A DNA stretch of 64,000 nt from Methylotetracoccus oryzae (GCF_006175985.1 NZ_SRSH01000013.1:62001-126000), one strand, 5' to 3'. Shown: positions 9,096-18,422, counted from the stretch's first letter. A program made the numbers and translations. The notes: generated by a model from the letters alone, not told the origin.

Positions 9096-9976
9096 GCGAC
9101 GGCGCGATCGGCGCCTATCAGGATCATACCCACGACCATCGTCGCGGCCGAAACGAGCCGCCGTCCCGGCTCACGCTCGCCGAACAGCAGGGCACCGTAC
9201 AACACGGCGAACAGAATGCTGCTACGTTTGACCGCGATCATGTAGGCCGCCTGCACGAGATCGATGGCGAGAAAATGGCTAACGATCATCAAGGCAAACC
9301 AGAAACCGATCAGGAGATGAACACCGGGGCGGCGGCTCAACACCCGCAAGCTGACGGGACGGACTGCCGACACGACGATCAGCGTGAATGCGCCCAGCAG
9401 TACGAAGTAGAGGGCACCGAACAGCTCGCTCGGCACATCGTGCATCGCCGCTTTGCCGGTCACGGTCGTCACGCTGTAGATCAGCGCCACACCCAACATC
9501 AGCCGGACGCCGGGTTCGCTCCGGAATGCGCGCAGTGGACCGAGCAAAGTGGCCGCCGAGCTGTTGCCGGAACCGGCGTGAAGCAGGAATGTGCCACACA
9601 CGACGAGCGCTATCCCGGCCAGCCCCATACTCGAGACCCGCTCGTCCAGCAGGAGCCAGGCAACGATTACCGTGAACACCGGCGTGAACGCCAGATATGG
9701 CAGCGACAGCGACATCGGTGAGTCGCGCAAGGCTCGCACATACAGTCCCATGGCCAGCAGTTCGAGCGGCAGGGAAACCGCCAGCCATCCCCAAAATGCG
9801 GTCGGCAGTTCGGGCAGCCCTTGCGCCGCAACGACCGGCAGCAACAACGCGGCCGGGTAGACCAGACGCACGAGCACCAACTCGGCGGTCGCATAACCGC
9901 TCAGGTACCGCTTGGCGAGGGCATCCGAGGTGGCCAGGCTGAACGCGGACAACAACGACAGCAGCACCCATTCCAC
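9092..9976 (-). CDS. EamA-family (DMT superfamily) transporter
   Basis: A 294-residue integral membrane protein with about ten hydrophobic helices arranged as two five-helix halves, the hallmark of the EamA/drug-metabolite transporter family. LAFTPVFTVIVAWLLLDE ends the first half and SILFAVLYGALLFGE the second; both match the conserved EamA repeat end. Substrates in this family range from amino acids to nucleotide sugars, and none can be assigned here. It lies 44 bases downstream of an SDR gene and overlaps the next gene by four bases, so it belongs to one operon. Confidence 0.87.
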   Translation of the reverse strand: MEWVLLSLLSAFSLATSDALAKRYLSGYATAELVLVRLVYPAALLLPVVAAQGLPELPTAFWGWLAVSLPLELLAMGLYVRALRDSPMSLSLPYLAFTPVFTVIVAWLLLDERVSSMGLAGIALVVCGTFLLHAGSGNSSAATLLGPLRAFRSEPGVRLMLGVALIYSVTTVTGKAAMHDVPSELFGALYFVLLGAFTLIVVSAVRPVSLRVLSRRPGVHLLIGFWFALMIVSHFLAIDLVQAAYMIAVKRSSILFAVLYGALLFGEREPGRRLVSAATMVVGMILIGADRAVA

Positions 9977-10020
9977 GCGGCTTCAGAGTGCAGCGCGGAA
10001 CCGTCGATGATGCGGCAGCG

Positions 10021-10761
10021 TCATGGCTTCACGGCCGGACGAACCGCGGAGAAGCCGCCATCCACCGGCAGCACCTGCCCCGTGATCCAGCCCGCATCCG
10101 GAGACAACAACCAGGCCATCGCGGCCGCACCATCCTCGACCGAACCGTACCGTCCCAGGGGATACTGCGCCGCGATGTACTGCTCGGCATTGCCAACGAA
10201 CAGCCGATCCGTCATCGGCGAGCGCAGCAAGCCCGGCGCGATGGCATTGATGCGCAGACCCTTCGGGCTGTAGGTTGCTGCTGCAGAGCGCACCAGCGCC
10301 TCTATCGCCCCCTTGCACATCGCAATGGCCTCATGATTCGTGACGCCGATTCGCGCGACGACGGACGACACCAAAACTGCCGCACCCTGGGTATGGTGTT
10401 CCAGGCAGGCGTCGATCCAGGCCCTCAGCGTGAAGAATGCGCTGTCCAGATTCGCGCTGACGGCCTGACGAAACTGCTCGTCGCTGGTTTTGTGCAACGG
10501 CGCAATCAACGTATTGCCCGCGCAATGCGCGAGTGCCGCGGGCGGAGTGCCGAAGGCCGCGATGGCTTGCCGCATCGCCTGGCGGGCGCCATCGGCCGTG
10601 GCGCAGTCGGCTTCGATGATTTGCGCTGCCGGTCCCGTGAAAGACCCCATCGAGGCAGCATTGCGCGTCACCATGGCCAGTCCCCAGCCGGCACCGGCGA
10701 GACGAATGGCCAGCGCGCGGCTGAGACCACCCGAGCCGCCGGTAATGAGTGCATAAGACAT
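10021..10761 (-). CDS. SDR-family oxidoreductase, atypical active site
   Basis: A 246-residue short-chain dehydrogenase/reductase-like protein with the nucleotide-binding TGGSGGLS near the N-terminus, the HCAGN segment and the C-terminal RINAIAPGLLRSPM. The classical catalytic Tyr-x-x-x-Lys is changed: the lysine is in AMCK, but the position four before it is isoleucine, in the segment NHEAIAMCK. The start at 10761 is chosen because TGGAGGT lies at ideal distance and it gives the standard SDR N-terminus. First gene of the four-gene operon running to 6910. The fold is certain; whether it catalyses a redox reaction is not. Confidence 0.85.
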   Translation of the reverse strand: MSYALITGGSGGLSRALAIRLAGAGWGLAMVTRNAASMGSFTGPAAQIIEADCATADGARQAMRQAIAAFGTPPAALAHCAGNTLIAPLHKTSDEQFRQAVSANLDSAFFTLRAWIDACLEHHTQGAAVLVSSVVARIGVTNHEAIAMCKGAIEALVRSAAATYSPKGLRINAIAPGLLRSPMTDRLFVGNAEQYIAAQYPLGRYGSVEDGAAAMAWLLSPDAGWITGQVLPVDGGFSAVRPAVKP

Positions 10762-10949
10762 GGTCTTGACCTCCAGAAAACAGACCCGGACGGCGATGGC
10801 ATCGCCTCTGCGGCCCAGCGGCTTCACAGCCCAAGCACTGATGAACCCGCGAAGCCACGCCGCTCGCTGCTCCGGTTAGACAGTCGAATGCCGCACACGT
10901 CTCCGCAACGGTCCACGCCCCCCCTTTCGCGGGAGCGGGCCGGGAGTCC

Positions 10950-11011
10950 GAGACACGCCGTAAATCCGTCCCTGGAGGCTAGCCTGCGGGTTCCCTCCCG
11001 CAGACGGTCTC
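10950..11011. repeat. Nested inverted repeat in the intergenic region 10762-11189
   Basis: The inner stem CTGCGGG (10984-10990) pairs with CCCGCAG (10997-11003) around a six-base loop. The outer arms CCGT (10958-10961) with ACGG (11004-11007), and GAGA (10950-10953) with TCTC (11008-11011), enclose a 22-base unpaired side. The segment TAAATCCGTCCCTGG resembles an interspersed intergenic repeat I recall from other Gammaproteobacteria. It lies between the divergent SDR and SRPBCC genes, and the rest of this 428-base gap shows no gene. Confidence 0.45.
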
Positions 11012-11189
11012 TCCCTCCCAGCCCGCTTCCACCACCAAGCCAAGTTAGGGTGAATCGTCACCACGTCTCCCGCGGCACCAATGACCGTCCGGCGCTCGGG
11101 TCATCATACGGGATCGCGGGCCGCTTGACCGGATGCGGCTGAATGAACGATATCGTGGGGTTTCGATTCGAAGAGGGCAAAAACACGCT

Positions 11190-11711
11190 ATGAAGGTTTA
11201 CCGGATACATCGCCGCCAATGGCTGCCTATCGATCGCGATCAGGCCTGGGATTTCTTCTGGACCCCCCACAATCTCGAAGCGATGACCCCGCCCTTCCTG
11301 AACTTCCGGATCACCTCCGAGGTGCCCGACCGGACCTATAACGGCCTCATCATCACCTATCGCATCGCTGCGGTTGCCGGCATTCCGGTCACCTGGGTCA
11401 CCGAAATCAAGCACGTCGTCGAACCGTTCCAGTTCGTTGATGAACAACGGCTCGGACCCTTCCGTTTCTGGCATCACCAGCACCGTTTTCACCCCGCCCC
11501 CGGTGGCATCGAAATGGAAGACGACGTCCACTACGTGATGCGCGCCGGATGGATCGGACGGCTGGTACATCGCCTTTTCATCCGGCGGCGCCTCGAGCAG
11601 ATTTTCGACTTCCGTCACGCCTATCTGCGGGACCGCTTCGGGCCGGCGCTCGCGGATGCTCCGGCCGTCTCAGGTAAACCGTACCGACCGCATCAAGGAT
11701 CCGGCGACTAG
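11190..11711 (+). CDS. SRPBCC-family ligand-binding protein
   Basis: A 173-residue protein of the SRPBCC (START/Bet v 1-like) fold: the opening KVYRIHRRQWLPIDRDQAWDF and FFWTPHNLEAMTPP are typical of the family members annotated as cell-division-inhibitor-like or cyclase/dehydrase proteins. These bind hydrophobic ligands; the true role is usually untested. The start at 11190 (MKVYRIHRR) is preferred over the upstream in-frame start at 11133, since the family domain begins directly there; a purine-rich GAAGAGGG lies a little far upstream. It stands alone, divergent from the SDR operon. Confidence 0.78.
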   Translation: MKVYRIHRRQWLPIDRDQAWDFFWTPHNLEAMTPPFLNFRITSEVPDRTYNGLIITYRIAAVAGIPVTWVTEIKHVVEPFQFVDEQRLGPFRFWHHQHRFHPAPGGIEMEDDVHYVMRAGWIGRLVHRLFIRRRLEQIFDFRHAYLRDRFGPALADAPAVSGKPYRPHQGSGD

Positions 11712-12236
11712 ATGGTTGACGTTGTCGCCACCGGCGCAGAGATCCATGGCACACAAGCACCTGCTGCTGGGGGATGATTCGGGGGTTGCGATGCGTGTCA
11801 CCGGATCAGGCGCGGGCGAGCAAACGCCGGATGAGGATGTTCCGGCAACCGGCAAGCCCGACGCCGCTGGACCTCCCAAGCGAAGGCCGCGAGCCACTCG
11901 ATGCGCCGATGGAGGCCGCTCGATGATGTTGCCAACGAACTGACAAGTCGGGATGATGTCCCGGAGATGGCGGACACCACCGCCGAGACGGCGCACGGAG
12001 CGACTGCCGAGAGGGCCGAGAGCGCGCAATGCAATCACTCCGAAGCGGTAGGTTGCGGCCGATTCGGCGCGGTTAACGTTCCCCTCGTCGACGCCCTTGA
12101 CGCGCCGAATCGTGCGACCGCCTGACCGTGGTCCCAGCGTGGGCACAGCGCGCAGGCAGCGGGATTGTACTCGAAGCCCCACGGGCGAGCGGCGGTTTAC
12201 GCCGCCGCTCGACTTGCGGTTGGAAAAGCCGGGCTA
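11712..12236. other. Non-coding gap with a hairpin near the NHL gene's 3' end
   Basis: About 525 bases without a convincing gene; the short frames here have no start signals or recognisable domains. A strong stem, GAGCGGCGG (12187-12195) with CCGCCGCTC (12202-12210), lies 27 bases past the stop of the minus-strand NHL gene. It could end or stabilise that transcript, but there is no T-run. Confidence 0.4.
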
Positions 12237-14459
12237 CTACGGTACCGGCGGTGCCGTAACGCGAAGCCGGACGCGCTTCACACGCGTCTGACCACCTCCG
12301 CGAGCCTGAACATAGAGATCGTAGGTTCTGGCCGGGGTGTTGATCCTGGTATCCAGGCTCAGCGTGCTCGATCTCGGGGGCACCACCGCCGGCCGCGAGA
12401 ACTCGTAGGTAGTGGCTGGCGGCTTGCCCGACAGCAGGCACAGATTGACACGCTCACCGCCGGTATTCGGACCGATCGCCGTCACTCTCGCCGTGTATTC
12501 CGCGACGGCATCCTGCACGATCCTATTCAATGCCGGCGTCACCGACAGGCCCAGGCCGAACGCCTCGAAAACCTGGACTCGTTGGTTATAGCCGTCCGCC
12601 ACGAAGATCGTGTTGGTGGAACCGTCGAACGCCAAGCCCTCGGGATTGTAGAACAACCCATCTGTCCCGATGTTCGAATAGCTGCCCCAACTGGTGATGA
12701 ACTGGCCGGTGGATGCGAACTTCTGGACCCGGTGATTACCCTGATCGACCACATACAGATTCCCGGCGGCATCGGTAGTCGCACCGATCGGATTCGAGAA
12801 CTGGCCCTTGCCGCTGCCGCTTGAACCCCAGCGCGTCCGGAATACACCGTTACTCGACAGTTTCTGCACACGACGATTGCTGTATTCGACCACATAGATG
12901 TCGTGCGTCTTGGGATCAACCGCGACTCCGGAAGGAGAGTTGAACCAGCGATTGCCGGACCCACTCGAGGGCACAGGCGCGTCCCCCGTCCAACTCGTGC
13001 CGTTGCCTACGCCCAACAGGAAACTACCGGTGCTGCCCTGAAACTTCTGTACCCGGTCGTTGTATGAATCGGTAACGTAGACCCAGTCACGGGCGGAATC
13101 CACTGCGATGCCGCGCGGGTAAGTGAATTGCCCGCTGAACTTGCCCGAGCCACCCCATTGACGCTGGTAGGTCCCATCCGGGGTGAAGACCTGGACCCGA
13201 TGATTGTAGTAATCGGCCACGTACACTTCATGGGTAACGGTGTTGACCGCGACCGCGATAGGCCGATAGAACTGTCCTGTCCCGGCACCGTAAACCCCCC
13301 ATTTACGAAGGAAGTTCCCCGCCCGATCGAAAACCTGAATGCGGTTGTTGTTCTGATCGGCGACGAACACTTCACTGCTGGCCGGGTCGACGGCGACCGC
13401 TGCCGGGTAGTTGAAGAGCCCATCCGCTGCCCCAGAACTGCCCCATTTCGTCTGGAACAGGTAGCTGATATCGGACGTCGACGGTTGGAAAATCTGCACG
13501 CGATGGTTCTGGTAATCGGCAACGACGACGCGACCCCGAAAGTCGACGGCGACCCCGACCGGCCCGTCGAGCTGACCGGAACCTTTACCCGTCCACCCCC
13601 AACTGGTCACGAAGGTCCCATTGGGGCGAAACACTTGCATACGGTCGTTATAGAAATCGGAGACATACAAATCACCGCAACCGTCAAACGCCAGCGCGGC
13701 AGGACCGTTCAACTGGGCTCCGGCGAAGCGACTGTCGCCAGCCCCCTGTGCACCCCACTTCCGCTGGAAGGTCCAGACGCCTCTGACCAGCTTGAAAACC
13801 TGGATCCGGTCATTGTTGAAATCGGCGACATAGGCCAGGCCCTCGGTGTCGATGGCAATGTCGTAAGGTGTGTTGAACCGTCCGTCGTCGGAACCCGGCC
13901 CCCCCCAACTGCCGTTGTTGGCGCAATTCAGACCGAGGCGAACGATCGCATGCGAACCGGTGTTGGCGACGAACACGGAACTGCCGACCGGATCCGCACC
14001 GATACCATACGGATTGTTCAAGCCCGGTGCTTCACAAATGAAGTTGCCGTCCGTATCGAATTTCTGAACCCGATCATTGCCGGTATCCGCAACCCACAGA
14101 TTGCCCTGACGATCGACCGCGATGTCCCGCGGATAGCTGAAGTAGCCGAGACCACTACCCGGCCCACCGAAATTGAACAGGAAATTGCCGCTGGCATCGA
14201 ACTTGGACACGCGCTGGTTGTATTGATCCACCACCCAGATGTTGCCTGAAGCGTCCACCGCCGTTCCGTGCGGATAGGAAAACTCGTCGTTCAGATTGCC
14301 CTCGGACCCAATCAGCCTCAGGGAGCTGTAGCTCTCCGCGTTGGGCGCCACGAAACCCATCGGTTCCACGTCGGCGGCGGGCGCCGGCCGCGATAGAAGG
14401 TTCGTGGCAAGCGCTGTGGTCAGCAGCAACGCAAAATGTCTAGCGAGTTTGGCAACCAT
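12237..14459 (-). CDS. Secreted NHL-repeat beta-propeller protein
   Basis: A 740-residue exported protein with a signal peptide (about 1-32) followed by twelve NHL repeats of roughly 45-55 residues, each with a core like AVDxxGNxxVADxxNxRVQxF. Twelve repeats would make two six-bladed propellers. The last 110 residues form a beta-rich, Ig-like domain. NHL propellers bind protein, glycan or RNA partners; being secreted, this one probably binds a cell-surface or matrix partner. The start at 14459 is chosen because CTGGAG lies nine bases upstream and the signal peptide begins there; the longer frame to 14510 lacks both. A pair of palindromes 130-170 bases upstream suggests specific control. Confidence 0.85.
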   Translation of the reverse strand: MVAKLARHFALLLTTALATNLLSRPAPAADVEPMGFVAPNAESYSSLRLIGSEGNLNDEFSYPHGTAVDASGNIWVVDQYNQRVSKFDASGNFLFNFGGPGSGLGYFSYPRDIAVDRQGNLWVADTGNDRVQKFDTDGNFICEAPGLNNPYGIGADPVGSSVFVANTGSHAIVRLGLNCANNGSWGGPGSDDGRFNTPYDIAIDTEGLAYVADFNNDRIQVFKLVRGVWTFQRKWGAQGAGDSRFAGAQLNGPAALAFDGCGDLYVSDFYNDRMQVFRPNGTFVTSWGWTGKGSGQLDGPVGVAVDFRGRVVVADYQNHRVQIFQPSTSDISYLFQTKWGSSGAADGLFNYPAAVAVDPASSEVFVADQNNNRIQVFDRAGNFLRKWGVYGAGTGQFYRPIAVAVNTVTHEVYVADYYNHRVQVFTPDGTYQRQWGGSGKFSGQFTYPRGIAVDSARDWVYVTDSYNDRVQKFQGSTGSFLLGVGNGTSWTGDAPVPSSGSGNRWFNSPSGVAVDPKTHDIYVVEYSNRRVQKLSSNGVFRTRWGSSGSGKGQFSNPIGATTDAAGNLYVVDQGNHRVQKFASTGQFITSWGSYSNIGTDGLFYNPEGLAFDGSTNTIFVADGYNQRVQVFEAFGLGLSVTPALNRIVQDAVAEYTARVTAIGPNTGGERVNLCLLSGKPPATTYEFSRPAVVPPRSSTLSLDTRINTPARTYDLYVQARGGGQTRVKRVRLRVTAPPVP

Positions 14460-14591
14460 AGTGATAGTGCTCCAGGGTTGGTTGGAGGAAGGACGTAGCG
14501 GCACACTCACGGCGACTCCGGCATGGCAATCTCCGAACCCCGCGGACTGAACGTTCCAGCCGAACCGGCTGTTCCAGGCACACCTGCCCCT

Positions 14592-14630
14592 TACGCCTTG
14601 AGGCGTAGAACTCTAGGGGAATAACCCCTA
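14592..14630. promoter_or_regulatory. Two adjacent palindromes upstream of the NHL gene (candidate operators)
   Basis: TACGCCTTGAGGCGTA (14592-14607) and TAGGGGAATAACCCCTA (14614-14630) are both perfect inverted repeats. Their centres are about 22.5 bases apart, near two helical turns, which suits a tandemly bound dimeric regulator. They lie in the 472-base gap between the NHL gene and the methyltransferase, which otherwise shows no gene. Confidence 0.5.
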
Positions 14631-14931
14631 CAAGGCAATCGGAAATTTTACCCTCACCACCAGGCATTTCCCTTCTTGTCGGCGACCCGAAACACCGATC
14701 CACGAAGTCTGGACGGCTCTTCGAAAGCACCGGCATCAACGTGCGGGGAGCGCGACCCTCAACGCCTTTATTGCCGAAGGGATGCGAGTCAGGGTACGCG
14801 CAGGAACTCGCCGTCGTCCTTCCATCAGATGAGACGGACGGTCTCGGTTCCCGCGCCGCAAGCCGCTTGATGCCGTGCATTGGCCATCCCTGCGGCATCG
14901 ACCTTCTTGCCGCCGAGTCGCGCCCGGCGAC

Positions 14932-15546
14932 TCAGCGGGCGGCGCGCCACACGGTGGCGAGCCAGGGTTGCTGCGACCGAGGCAGCCCCGGGGGGCGGTA
15001 GTAGTGCGACAATTCGACGAAACCGGCCGCAATCAGGTAACGGCGCCAGGTTTCGAGTTCGTAGTAGCTCCCGTACCGGCCGCCATTCCAGCCTTCCTCG
15101 TCGTGCCCGCGCGGATTCGAGGTGAACAACACACCGCCCGGCTTCAGTGTGTTCCGCAAGTCCCGGAGAACGCGTGGCAATTCGCGGCTCGGGCAATGGA
15201 ACAGGCTCGCATTGGCGAACACGCCGTCGAAATGCGAGACGGGCAGATCGAGCGACAGGAAGTCCTGACACCACACCTCGCAGCCGGTGCGATCCCGCGC
15301 CATGTCGACGAAGCGCTTCGCGCCGTCGAGCCCGATGGCAACGTGACCCAGCGCCTTGAAAGCGGCCAGGTCGCGTCCGGGTCCACATCCCAGATCGAGT
15401 ATCGTATAGGGTGGCTCGGCCTCGATGGGATCCAGCAGCGCGGCGATGTTCTGGCTGACATCGTGATCCCGCGTCCCTTCCCAAAAGGCCTCGGCACGGT
15501 CGTTGTAATGCGCCAGAGTCAACTTAGACGTAGTCGTGTCGGTCAA
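14932..15546 (-). CDS. Class I SAM-dependent methyltransferase
   Basis: A 204-residue methyltransferase with motif I as ILDLGCGPGRDL and a later FDGVFANASLFH segment typical of the methyltransferase 11/25-like families. The substrate is unknown. It begins with TTG at 15546; a near-perfect Shine-Dalgarno AAAGGAGG sits ten bases upstream and there is no ATG or GTG nearby, which makes the rare start secure. The gene lies alone, divergent from the lemA operon, with about 215 bases between them. Confidence 0.87.
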   Translation of the reverse strand: MTDTTTSKLTLAHYNDRAEAFWEGTRDHDVSQNIAALLDPIEAEPPYTILDLGCGPGRDLAAFKALGHVAIGLDGAKRFVDMARDRTGCEVWCQDFLSLDLPVSHFDGVFANASLFHCPSRELPRVLRDLRNTLKPGGVLFTSNPRGHDEEGWNGGRYGSYYELETWRRYLIAAGFVELSHYYRPPGLPRSQQPWLATVWRAAR

Positions 15547-15760
15547 GGGCTTTGATCCTCCTTTGGAGATAGCCGCTCAAGCGAATCACCTCATGCGCGG
15601 CATGTCTACCACGATCCATCGCACCGCACGTCTGTCACCAGCTGTGCACCCCGATCAAACCTTAGGATGCGGCGAAAAAATGCCTCTTCCATTCTCGATG
15701 GAGAGGAGCCTTATGGTAGATTCCGCCTTCGAACAGGGAAACCCACCGGGAGCAACCGAT

Positions 15761-16372
15761 ATGTCGAAGTTCAAGTGGCTGGCGCTGACGATCCTGATGG
15801 CCGCAGCGCTGAGTGGCTGCGGCTACAACACACTGCAGCAGCAAGACGAGCAGATCAAGGCCAGCTGGAGCGAGGTCGTGAATCAGTACCAGCGCCGCGC
15901 CGATCTGGTGCCGAACCTGGTTAACGTCGTGAAGGGCTACGCCGCGCACGAACAGGAGGTATTGACGAAGGTCACCGAGGCGCGCAGCCGCGTCGGGACC
16001 ATCCAGGCGACGCCCGAGCTGCTGAACGACCCGGCGGCCTTTGCCAAATTCCAGTCGACACAGGGCGAGTTGTCGAGCGCGCTGTCACGACTGATTGCGG
16101 TCTCGGAAAACTACCCGCAGTTGAAGGCCGACGGCCTGTTCCGAGACCTGCAGGCGCAACTCGAAGGTACCGAGAACCGTATCACTGTCGCGCGCAACCG
16201 CTATATCAAGGCTGTTCAGGACTACAACACCACGGTCCGGACCTTCCCCACCAACCTGACCGCGCTGGCATTCGGCCATGGCTTGAAGCCGAATTTTACC
16301 GTCGAGAACGAAGCGGCGATATCGAGCGCACCGACCGTCGATTTCTCGAAGCCCGCGCCGGCGAAACCTTAA
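15761..16372 (+). CDS. LemA-family lipoprotein
   Basis: A 203-residue LemA-family protein: coiled-coil helices with the signature DLVPNLVNVVKGYAAHE and ENRITVARNRYIKAVQDYN. The N-terminus ends in the lipobox LSGC with C20, so it is probably a membrane-anchored lipoprotein. The role of LemA in bacteria is not settled, but it is commonly encoded with TPM-domain proteins, as here. CGGGAG lies eight bases before the ATG at 15761, which decides the start against the longer frame reaching 15536. First gene of a three-gene operon; the next ATG is 15 bases after its stop. Confidence 0.92.
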   Translation: MSKFKWLALTILMAAALSGCGYNTLQQQDEQIKASWSEVVNQYQRRADLVPNLVNVVKGYAAHEQEVLTKVTEARSRVGTIQATPELLNDPAAFAKFQSTQGELSSALSRLIAVSENYPQLKADGLFRDLQAQLEGTENRITVARNRYIKAVQDYNTTVRTFPTNLTALAFGHGLKPNFTVENEAAISSAPTVDFSKPAPAKP

Positions 16373-16387
16373 GGCCCCGCGACACCG

Positions 16388-17344
16388 ATGCCCTTCGGCC
16401 CGCTGCGCTGGCTGACCTTCGCAGTCTGCCTGCTGGGCTTCATCGCCTGGAGCCCGGCCCGCGCCGATGTTGCCGTTCCCCCGCTGACCGCTCGGGTCAC
16501 CGACCTGACCGGTACGCTGGCGCCGCAGCAACGCCGGGAACTGGACCAGCGGCTGGCGGCACTCGAGCGCGAGAAAGGCAGCCAGATCGCGATCCTGATG
16601 GTACCGACCACGCAACCGGAAACGATAGAGCAGTACGGCATCCGGGTCGCCGACGCATGGCAGCTGGGGCGTTCCGGAGTGGACGACGGACTGATCATCC
16701 TGATGGCAAAAAACGACCGCAGCTTGCGCATCGAGGTCGGACGCGGACTCGAAGGCGTGGTACCGGATGCCGTCGCGAACCGGATCGTCGAGGACATCAT
16801 GGTGCCCTATTTTCGGCACGGGGATTTCCACGGAGGATTGTCGGCCGGCGTCGACAGCCTCACGAAACTGATCCAGGGCGAGCCACTGCCGAAACCGAGC
16901 TGGCACGCGCCGAAGAGTGCCGAAGTCGACCTCGGCGCGGTGTTCTTTTCCTTCATCGGCCCGCTGCTGTTCGGCCAGCTGCTGCGGCTCATGGTTGGCC
17001 GGCTGCTGGCCGGGGCGCTGACCGGAGGCGCCGTGTACTTCCTGATCTCGATGGTACTGGGCCTGCCTTCAGCGCTGGGACTCGCGCTCGGCTTCATCGC
17101 CTTCATCCTCGTCGTGGGTGACTCCGGGCGCGGCGGCGGGGGTTTTTATACCGGCGGCGGCTATGGCCGGCGCTATCGCTACCCGCGCGGCGGCTCCTAC
17201 GGGGGTGGCTGGAGCGGCGGGGGTTACGTCGGGGGCGGTGGCTGGAGTACCGGTGGAGGCGGCTGGAGCGGCGGCAGCGATTCCGGCGGATTCTCGGGCG
17301 GCGGGGGCGGCTTCAGCGGCGGCGGAGCTTCGGGACAATGGTAG
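16388..17344 (+). CDS. TPM-domain (YgcG-like) membrane protein with glycine-rich tail
   Basis: A 318-residue protein with a signal peptide (about 1-26), a TPM domain (about 27-165; LTGTLAPQQRRELDQRLAALE and RIEVGRGLEG are typical), two hydrophobic segments (about 178-240) and a long glycine/serine/tyrosine-rich tail ending in GASGQW. The family is linked to envelope stress and to Photosystem II repair in plants; in bacteria its role is uncertain. It lies between lemA and a second TPM gene with very short spacers, so the three products probably work as one envelope complex. Confidence 0.88.
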   Translation: MPFGPLRWLTFAVCLLGFIAWSPARADVAVPPLTARVTDLTGTLAPQQRRELDQRLAALEREKGSQIAILMVPTTQPETIEQYGIRVADAWQLGRSGVDDGLIILMAKNDRSLRIEVGRGLEGVVPDAVANRIVEDIMVPYFRHGDFHGGLSAGVDSLTKLIQGEPLPKPSWHAPKSAEVDLGAVFFSFIGPLLFGQLLRLMVGRLLAGALTGGAVYFLISMVLGLPSALGLALGFIAFILVVGDSGRGGGGFYTGGGYGRRYRYPRGGSYGGGWSGGGYVGGGGWSTGGGGWSGGSDSGGFSGGGGGFSGGGASGQW

Positions 17345-17348
17345 ACCC

Positions 17349-17849
17349 ATGGCACTGAAGCGCATCCTCAAGCATCTGTGGTTTCCCGACTGGACGCTCC
17401 GCCGGCGTTTTCCCGCACCTGCACTGCAGATGATCACTGCGTCGATCGGCGAAAGCGAGCGGGGCCATTCGGGCGAAATCTGCTTCGCCGTAGAGGCTTC
17501 GCTGTCACTGGACCGCCTCGCTCGCGGACAATCGGCACGCGGCCGGGCGCTCGAACTGTTTTCCCTGCTGCGGGTCTGGGACACCGAACACAACAACGGC
17601 GTACTGATTTATGTGCTGTTGGCCGATCGGGACGTCGAGATCCTTGCCGACCGCGGCATCGCCCGCTGCGTGCCGCAGGAGCACTGGGCAGCGATCTGCG
17701 ACCGCATGGAGGACGAGTTTCGCGCAGGTCGCTTCGTCGACGGCGCGCTGGCCGGCATCCGCGAGGTCGGCGGGGAACTCCGCACACATTTCGCCGGCGA
17801 AGACCGACACGGCGACGAATTGCCGAACGAGCCCCATCTGCTGTTCTGA
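17349..17849 (+). CDS. Second TPM-domain protein
   Basis: A 166-residue protein that starts four bases after the previous stop. It carries a TPM-type domain without a signal peptide or Gly-rich tail: the segments RALELFSLLRVWDTEHNNGVLIYV and ADRDVEILADRGI are typical of the small TPM members encoded after LemA and YgcG-like genes. The ATG at 17349 is preferred over the upstream in-frame extension, which overlaps the Gly-rich codons of the previous gene. Third gene of the lemA operon, probably cytoplasmic or peripheral. The biochemical function is unknown. Confidence 0.85.
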   Translation: MALKRILKHLWFPDWTLRRRFPAPALQMITASIGESERGHSGEICFAVEASLSLDRLARGQSARGRALELFSLLRVWDTEHNNGVLIYVLLADRDVEILADRGIARCVPQEHWAAICDRMEDEFRAGRFVDGALAGIREVGGELRTHFAGEDRHGDELPNEPHLLF

Positions 17850-18422
17850 GGACTACACAGGACCATCCAGGCAGGCCGCAATCGCCTGCGTCTCGCGATA
17901 CCCAGCGCCACGAACCGGCGACGCGGAATTCTGGCGACGGTCCTTGTGAAATGGAAAGCGCTCGCCCCTCGACGCCAGAGCCGCCCCTGTCACGAGCCGA
18001 TGGACCCCGAGTCCGAGTCTGCTCGGCCACTGAAGAATCCAGCTAAACCGCCGCCCCGAGGCAGCGGCCACCGCTCACTTCCTTCCTATTCGGGCTCGGT
18101 GAGTTTCGGGTCATACCACAGTCATCTGTGCCCCTGCACACGCTGCGGCTGCCCGATCGGCGCCGTTGTGGACCCGGTGAGCTTCATAGGATCTGCTTTC
18201 GAGAGTCCCGAAACCCGACTGACGTGGAGACGAACAGCCCGCCGGCTGGAATCAGCGTTCGCGGTCAGATGCGCCAGCGATCAGCGCTAATCCGTGTTGC
18301 CGAATTGACCCTCGGCGCGTATGGTTTCTGCTGCTGTCCTCGGGGGGGAGGGCTGACCCTGCCGCGAAGCTACACGGCAGCCCGACTGCCGGCATTGGCG
18401 TCATCGCAAACCCAGGTGAATC
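17850..18422. other. Long gap without a recognisable gene
   Basis: 573 bases between the lemA operon and the PQQ-like propeller gene. Several short overlapping frames exist, but none has a start signal, domain or consistent codon use. I see no tRNA, clear terminator or repeat. It probably holds the promoter of the downstream gene. Confidence 0.5.

Noticed and set aside
13128-14249. Plus-strand frame of 373 codons with apparent repeats
   Set aside because: The repeats mirror the NHL repeats of the real minus-strand gene.
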